Below, piece by piece: positions 58,042 through 64,000 of a stretch of DNA of 64,000 nt. This DNA comes from Sordaria brevicollis (Eukaryota; Ascomycota; Sordariomycetes; Sordariales; Sordariaceae). Where the stretch lies: NCBI GenBank assembly GCA_033439795.1, contig JAUTDP010000001.1, positions 5,022,001 through 5,086,000 on the forward strand, in the 5' to 3' direction. Position numbers and translations under genes: made by a program. Position 1 is the stretch's first letter; each line of letters begins with the position of its first letter. Below the pieces are notes generated by a model. It did not search any database. It had not been told where the DNA came from and saw nothing but the letters and a program-made list of their open reading frames with translations.

Positions 58042-60109
58042 ATGGCGGCATCACCTAACCATAGGATTATTGCTCCATACGGCGAGTGGGAAAGTGAGAT
58101 TACAGCGGAAGCCGTGACAGCTGGAAGTCGCAACATAACTTCTCCGAGAGTCTGCGTAAGTCAACTCATCTCCAGGCACAAAGTCAGACGGCTGAGACTC
58201 AAGACCGCAGCCTCGAACAGGAAGAGCCTTTGTCCTTCAATCACGTCAAGACGGCTCACAGACCATTGTTGAGCTCGAAACCTATCATGAGCGTGTGACA
58301 GCCACAGACATCCTGGCAGAGTTCAACGACAGTGCTTCGACGTCTTTATACGAATACGGAGGACTACCGTACGCATTGTGGTCTGGAAACCAACTCAAGA
58401 TCATCTATTCCGATGCTCGCAACAAGACAGTGGACGTACTAAGCTGGAACGAGAAAGAAGGGAGATGGGAACGACAGGTGTTGATCAAGTCCGAAACACA
58501 CCGGTACGGTGATTTCGACTGCCATCCGGACACACCGTGGGTCCTGGCCGTGGAAGAGGACCACACCAAATCCAAGCCAGAAGATGTGAAGAACCGTGTG
58601 GTACTTATCAACATCGAGACCGGCGAGGTCAGGCAACTTGGCGGTAGTGAGCAGTACGACTTCGTTACTTACCCACGGTTCAACCCGACGGACGTGACAA
58701 ATATTTGTCATATCCACTGGAACCACCCGGATATGCCGTTCTGGGGAGCAAAGTTGAGCGTTATGAGCCTTGATCTCACTGAATCGACCGTTTCGGACGT
58801 AAAGATTGCTGGAGGTGATGATACGGCCACTGCTGCGGAACCGAGATGGGGACCTGACGGGCAGCTCTACTTTGGCTGCGACAAGTCTGGTTTCCGTCAG
58901 CTATGGAAATATCATGAGGGCAATAGCGCACCGATTTTGGTACCGGAATGGGAGGACTCGGAGTTTGGGGATGCGCATTGGGCAGTTGGGGCGCAGAGTT
59001 ATGTCTTTCTGACTGACAAGGAGATTGTTGCGGCTCCTGTTCGGTTTGGAGTGATGGCCTTTGTGCACATCAACCTGGAAACAGGCAAGGCAACAAAGTT
59101 GGATGTTCCTTTGACCAACACCAGCATTCGTATGGACTGCTTGGCACGGATTTCAGATAACTCGGTGCTCGCTGTTGCCAGCGGATATCGGACACCGCCT
59201 GGTCTGTACCGGTTCGACATCTTGCCGGATTTGACAGTCCAGTCTCATCTTCTCGTATCCTCGATTGACACACCGTTGCCAGAAGAGTTGTTCTCGTCTC
59301 CAGTACATATCCGATTCACGACGGTTGGTGAGCCACGACGAGAGGTGCATGGGTTCCTGTGGCTTCCGTTCAACACCAGATACGTGGGTCCAGAGGGAAC
59401 GCTTCCTCCACTGATTATTCAACCCCATGGCGGGCCAACTGCGTATAATCCACCAGGACTCAGCCTGAGAGTACAGTACTTCACAAGCAGAGGATATGCG
59501 TTCTGTTTCTCAAACTATACCGGTTCTTCTGCCCATGGAAAGGAGTATCGCGAAGCGTTACGTGGAAACTTTGGTATAGTCGACCGTGACGATGTGATCG
59601 AAACCGTCCAGTATCTCGCGAATTCGGGACAAATTGATGGTTCTCGCGTGGGTATCGAAGGCGCGAGCTCGGGTGGTTATTGTGTTCTGCAATGCTTGAC
59701 ACAATATCCGGATGTGTTCGCCGGAGGCATCAGCATGTGTGGCGTCAGCGACCTCAAGACACTGGATGAGGAAACACACAAGCTGGAGTTACATTACCTA
59801 CAGACGCTCCTGGCATTCGACGGCAAGACTGAGGAAGGAAAGATGAAGCTGTTCCGAGAGCGCAGTCCTTTGTATCATGCCCATCGCATCAACTCCCCAT
59901 TGCTACTGATCCATGGAGATGCCGACACAGTCGTTCCCATTGCCCAGAGCGAAGAGATCAAGAAGGAAGTCGAAAGGAACGGTGGAGATGTCAAGATGGT
60001 GGTCCTCAAGGGAGAAGGGCATATGTTTAGACAAGCCGATAATCTGAAGCTGGCACTTGTGGAGTGTGAGAAGTGGTGGAGGAAGACGTTGTTGGGCAAA
60101 AAAAGTTGA
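58042..60109 (+). CDS. S9 family serine peptidase (prolyl oligopeptidase/acylaminoacyl-peptidase-like)
   Basis: Exons 58042-58155 and 58211-60109 encode 670 aa. An N-terminal beta-propeller (FDCHPDTPWVLAVEEDH, AEPRWGPDGQLYFGCDKSG) is followed by a C-terminal alpha/beta hydrolase. The catalytic triad is visible: Ser524 in GASSGGY, Asp610 in IHGDADTVVP and His642 in GEGHMF. The oxyanion region PHGGPTAY is present. No signal peptide is seen, so it is probably cytosolic, acting on short peptides; DPP5-like enzymes are the secreted relatives. The start was chosen at MAASPNHRIIAPYG because IAPYGxWxSEI is the usual N-terminal motif of this subfamily and the 55-nt intron (GTAAGT...CGCAG) joins it in phase. 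Confidence 0.87.
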
Positions 60110-60648
60110 AGGAATTTGGGACAGGGACAGAGACAAGTTGGCAGTGTCGACTTGATGTGTGGGTGTTAGTGCATGTGGTACGAGTGGGCCATTCTGTTAA
60201 CGGGCTTTTATCATTCTACCACTTTCAACACCTTCAAAACTCGTCTACATAACATCAAGCAAGAAATATGTTAATAATACCCTACCGCGGTTGAGATATT
60301 TACAGTTTTCTTACAGCCAAATCAAGTTTTCCCCTCCGATCGTCAGGAGTCCTTCTGACCTATGTTAATGGTATCCGACCAAGAGTACTTACCCCGCATC
60401 TGAGTGCCGTGATCATCGGTGCAGTGAGCTTGACCATTTGGCAGGTGCATCTGACCAGCAAAACCCCAAATTCTCAGTGATACCACTGTGTGTTGAAAAC
60501 GAGGTGTCAGTCCCCACTTTGCACGGGCACCCCCCTTTACAGACACACACGTAAAATCTGTTCATACGTGACAACCCCAAACCTTCGAACTCCCATATTA
60601 TCACCAAATCTGAGGGTATTTACATTCTGATTACTGCTCTGAGCTCGT
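60110..60648. other. Intergenic, no gene seen
   Basis: Unique DNA between the S9 peptidase and the next plus-strand gene; presumably 3' UTR and promoter. Confidence 0.5.
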
Positions 60649-63440
60649 ATGGATACCCCGCGTCGTTCAAGATCAATACTGAGGGATCCCAGTCAACCCG
60701 CTAGTCCATTCAGAGTCCGCTTTGCACCTGGCACCGCTGCCCCCGCTCCCGCCATGCCTCCCAAAAAACGCGCCGCCGACGACAACGACAACAACGATGA
60801 CAACCGCCGACGTTCGAGGCGGCTGTCACAGCCCAGCGCCCGCTTAAGAGAGATCAATGCCGAGTTTGAAAGCGGAGGAGAACAGGAGCGAGACGATGGG
60901 GACGGGGATGGGGATGACGAGAGGACCCCAGGAAGACCAGCGCCTACTCGAGCCCCCCGCATTGTTCTCAAGAATAATAACAAGAATAAAAAAACGACCG
61001 TCAAATTGAAGAGGAGCACTACTGCTGGCAAGCAGCCTACCCAGCGTACCACATCTAGCTTGAAGGTCAAGCTCAAGGCACCCGCTCCCTCCTCTTCGAC
61101 CGCCCCCCCTCCTCGACCTCAACCTCGTCGTCCTCGATCAGCCTCCAACGCAAGCGCAAGCACGGCCAACGGCATAACAGAGGAGGAGGACCACGATGAA
61201 CAGCAAGAAGACCAACAAGAAGATCAACAAGACGAGGTCGAGATCATCAAGGTGACACCTCGCGCCGCGCCCTCTCCTCGGTCCCCTCGTGTTGCCAGAA
61301 AATCGCGCAAGTCAGCCTCGGTTCCCCCAGCGCCGCCGCCGATTCCAGATTTTCTGAATATCCTATTCACATACAATGCTCAGTGGGTGGCGGATATACA
61401 ATTCAACCGCCTGTCGGTCAAGCCTGGCAAACTGCCTACCCTCGTTTCGAACGACCGGGTCCCCGTCGAGAGAGATCCTGATGGCACCGTCAATGCCGAT
61501 GACGATTCTGGTACCCTTGGCCTCACTCTGTTGGGTCGAGTGCGAGAGGTCGAGAATGGTATCATGGATGCTGCCCGCAACGAGTGCGAGCTCTTGGGTA
61601 TGGATCCCACCATCTCTGTACAATACGCAGACTGGTCGGCTGGTATACTGGAGACAGCCAGGAACAGGAAAGGCACGACGCTATTCCAACTACGCGTTTT
61701 GCCTAAGAAGGATGACCCAGTTACACCGTTTGGGTTTTGTGATACCGCCAGAGTGCTGCGCAGCCTGCTTGAGGAGCCCGCTGAGCGGTATTTTATCACG
61801 GTTACTGCCCACCTTCGTATAACTGGGGGATTCCAGCAGCGGCAAAGCACTGTTTCTGTTATGGGCACACCAACACCTTCTAGAGTCACCTCTTTTACTG
61901 AAAAGCTCGCGCAGTCACAGTCACGGTCGCAGTCACAACCTCGCCAACTCTCCTCCTTGCGCCAGTCCTCTACACCTGCCACGCCCACCATCGCCGGCTC
62001 CAGCACTCCTGTCAGTAGCTCCAGACAGTCGACCGCACCTGCCAGCACTTCCAAACAATCCGTCAAATCGAACAAGAAGAAGACCACGACCAACTCGATG
62101 GTGGAGGAGCTCATGGCGCGCCGCGCACGCGATCGTGAGGAGGCACGCCAGGGCAAAGAACGGGTTACTCTAATATATGAAGATCTGGGCAAGGCATGGG
62201 GATGTGATAAGGGTCGCGAGTGTAAAAACTACCGCAAAGGCAACGAGTATCACTGGTGTTTTCTTTTTCCCAACTCAAAACACCACTACCCATTAACCCC
62301 AAGAGACCTCATCGACTGGGCACACGCCATTGCTCACAAGCGCGCCACCACAAACCAGCCTCCAGCCTCCATCACAGGGCGTTGGTTCGACTCTAAACAC
62401 GAGTCCTCCTCCTCATCCTCCGGCACGCAAATGATTCAGCAGTCGAATCTACAGCCATTTCAACAGTTTCTGCCATATGGCGCACCGGGGTCGAAGCGCG
62501 GTGGCGGTGGGGTGGGATATATGCCCATGCCCCAAGTTTTCAACATCAGTCTCCAGAACGGTCACCAGGGTAGTAACAATGGTAACACGCTGCCAGCTAC
62601 GGCCCCTATAACCTTCACTGACGTTAGCAATATGGGTATGGGTAATATGGGCAATATGGGTATGGTAGCTGAGCCTACCTTACCTACCTTGCCCACCGCG
62701 ACCGCGACCAGCTCCCGCGCTGGCAGCAGTCGAGTTGGTGACAACGACCCTCTACCCTCCTCCCCTCCACCCTCATCACCGCCAAACAAACCATCAGAGT
62801 CCCTTGTCACCGACTTCATGAAGCAGTTGATATTTCGACACGCGCCCAGAACCAACGAAAACCAGGGTTTGCGTGACGCGCTGTTCAGTATCCAAAAATC
62901 CCTCATATCCGGTCGGCTCTCCCTCCACCACGCGCGCGACCTCCCCAAGCAGTGGTATCTTGCTCATGGAGTTGATGAGGGTATCTATATGGTAATCAAG
63001 AAAGGGATCAAAGAATTTCTCCATCTCGAGAGGGATTATATACAGCGGTCGTCGTCACCACCACCACCACCACCACCACCACCGCAGGCGGCACCAGCTC
63101 CCAAGCAACAGGCTCCAGCACCCCCGCCACCCGAAACCATAGATCCCAAGTTATTATCACAAGGTAAACCCCATCCGTTTTTTTGATCTATAGCATTTGC
63201 TAACAGCCGTGTTCACCAGACTCGTCCATCCCCCAAGACTCGCTTTGGCAAGACGTTCATAACCACCGCGGCCCACCCCCCATCGAACAGAACGACGATC
63301 AAGAACAAGAAGATGACGACGACACCATCTATACCAGCTTCATCAACGATGATGAGGAGACCAATCCGGATGATGGCCCGCGTACCGACTACGACGACGA
63401 CGAGACTGCGACTGAGGCTGATGATGATGACGAGCTTTGA
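60649..63440 (+). CDS. Large disordered protein with a Cys/His cluster, unknown
   Basis: Exons 60649-63163 and 63220-63440 encode 911 aa. The N-terminal 230 residues are basic/acidic, disordered and nuclear-like (KKRAADD, RRRSRRLSQ). A folded region from about 235 (FLNILFTYNAQWVADIQF) is followed by Ser/Gln-rich linkers. A small cluster with Cys519, Cys525, His535, Cys537 and His545-546 (WGCDKGREC...YHWC) could bind zinc. A GMGN repeat, a helical segment at about 720-790 (DFMKQLIFRHAPRTNE; RDLPKQWYLAHGVDEG), a CCA-encoded polyproline run and an Asp/Glu-rich C terminus complete it. No known domain is recognised. It lies next to a transposase fragment. A DNA- or chromatin-associated role is only a guess. 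Confidence 0.7.
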
Positions 63441-63642
63441 GGGATTTTTTTACACAAGAGGGGGATTCTACACTTCGATCTATTATTACAGATAATAATA
63501 CTTTTACACTTCTGATGGCAGATTTGGCACTTTTGGCACGTCTGGTACATCTTACACCTTGCGGGTTTTTTTTTTCGTAACTCGACAACGGTCGACTTTG
63601 AGCATGTTCAAAACAGTACATCTACCATACAAAACAACATCC

Positions 63643-64000
63643 TTATGCGACTGTTCCCGTCGTTGTCAACTCGTGCAGCTGGTCCCCATACAACGCAACG
63701 TAGTCTTTTTCACGGTTATCGACGTCGTCACGGAATGGCACGTTTGCCTGGCGGTAGTGCCCGCGTATGGCATCGACCCGCTGCCCTACCTCCCTCGCAA
63801 CCCCCTCCAAGAACGCCTTAAACTCTTCATTGCTCAGCGTATCACCGCCAGCGTGTTGGTATTGCCGTCGTATACAGGCCTTCACATCACTGAAGTATGC
63901 CTCGATGGGGTTGAAGTCTGGTGAATATGGCGGCAAGAACCATAACAGCACACCTCTGTTGTCGCATGCGGTCTTGATGGCGGGGTCCTTGTGCCATGAT
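63643..64000 (-). mobile_element. DDE transposase C-terminal part (Tc1/mariner-IS630 type), runs off the window
   Basis: An uninterrupted minus-strand frame enters from beyond 64000 and stops at 63643-63645. It contains the hallmark LLWFLPPYSPDFNPIEAYF of DDE_3 (IS630/Tc1/mariner, including fungal Fot/Ant1-like) transposases, with the terminal catalytic acidic residue region, then a C-terminal helical tail (YQHAGGDTLSNEEFKAFLEG). Only the last 118 codons are inside. Unlike the elements at the left end, this one shows no RIP: normal GC and no stops. The 3' terminal repeat may lie near 63495-63560, but the partner end is outside. Confidence 0.82.

Overview
The window looks like a chromosome segment of a filamentous ascomycete, most likely Neurospora or a close Sordariaceae relative. 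Three things point there. First, 50-150 nt introns have GTAAGT-type donors, CTAAC/CTGAC branch sites and CAG/TAG acceptors. Second, roughly the first 8.7 kb is AT-rich retrotransposon debris saturated with TpA and poor in CpA/TpG, the mark of repeat-induced point mutation (RIP). Third, the gene set fits: a GH3 beta-xylosidase sits divergent to a GH93 exo-arabinanase, a neighbour pair I recall from N. crassa (gh3-7/gh93-1; from memory, not looked up).

Layout. 1-8.74 kb: RIP-destroyed Ty3/gypsy chromovirus (plus strand), an unassigned RIP-mutated stretch, a ~110 bp unmutated island, and a RIP-destroyed LINE (minus strand) truncated inside its reverse transcriptase. 8.74-12.7 kb: normal-composition, gene-poor transition. 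12.7-14.4 kb: a subtilisin-family pseudogene. 14.5-19.7 kb: tRNA-Cys with a decayed partial copy beside it, the GH3/GH93 pair, a TA-bounded inverted-repeat element and an intron-containing tRNA (probably Tyr). 20-33.6 kb: calpain-type protease, a small previously hidden gene (82 aa, 3 exons), an ArfGAP/UBA/polyQ protein, a Cupin_5 (DUF985) protein and a LaeA-like methyltransferase. 36-45.5 kb: PLP-dependent decarboxylase, Irc22/TRAP-alpha-like ER membrane protein, AT-hook protein and a low-complexity protein of unknown function. 47-54.6 kb: DExH helicase of the DHX29/DHX57 type, complex I subunit NDUFA12/NUO13.4, and mitochondrial phosphatidylglycerolphosphate synthase PGS1. 55-64 kb: a small ORF with a likely 5'UTR intron, a membrane-anchored unknown, an S9 peptidase, a large disordered protein with a Cys/His cluster, and an unmutated DDE transposase fragment running off the right edge.

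The genes form no single pathway. The coherent local themes are plant cell-wall saccharification (secreted GH3 and GH93 enzymes on a shared intergenic region) and a divergent pair of mitochondrial inner-membrane genes (nuo13.4 and pgs1). I found no CRISPR, operon or obvious new defence system. The most notable items are extreme micro-exons (7, 17 and 21 nt), the hidden 82-aa gene, possible alternative splicing that gives the AT-hook protein an acidic tail, and the decayed protease. All exon coordinates were read by eye and have no RNA support.
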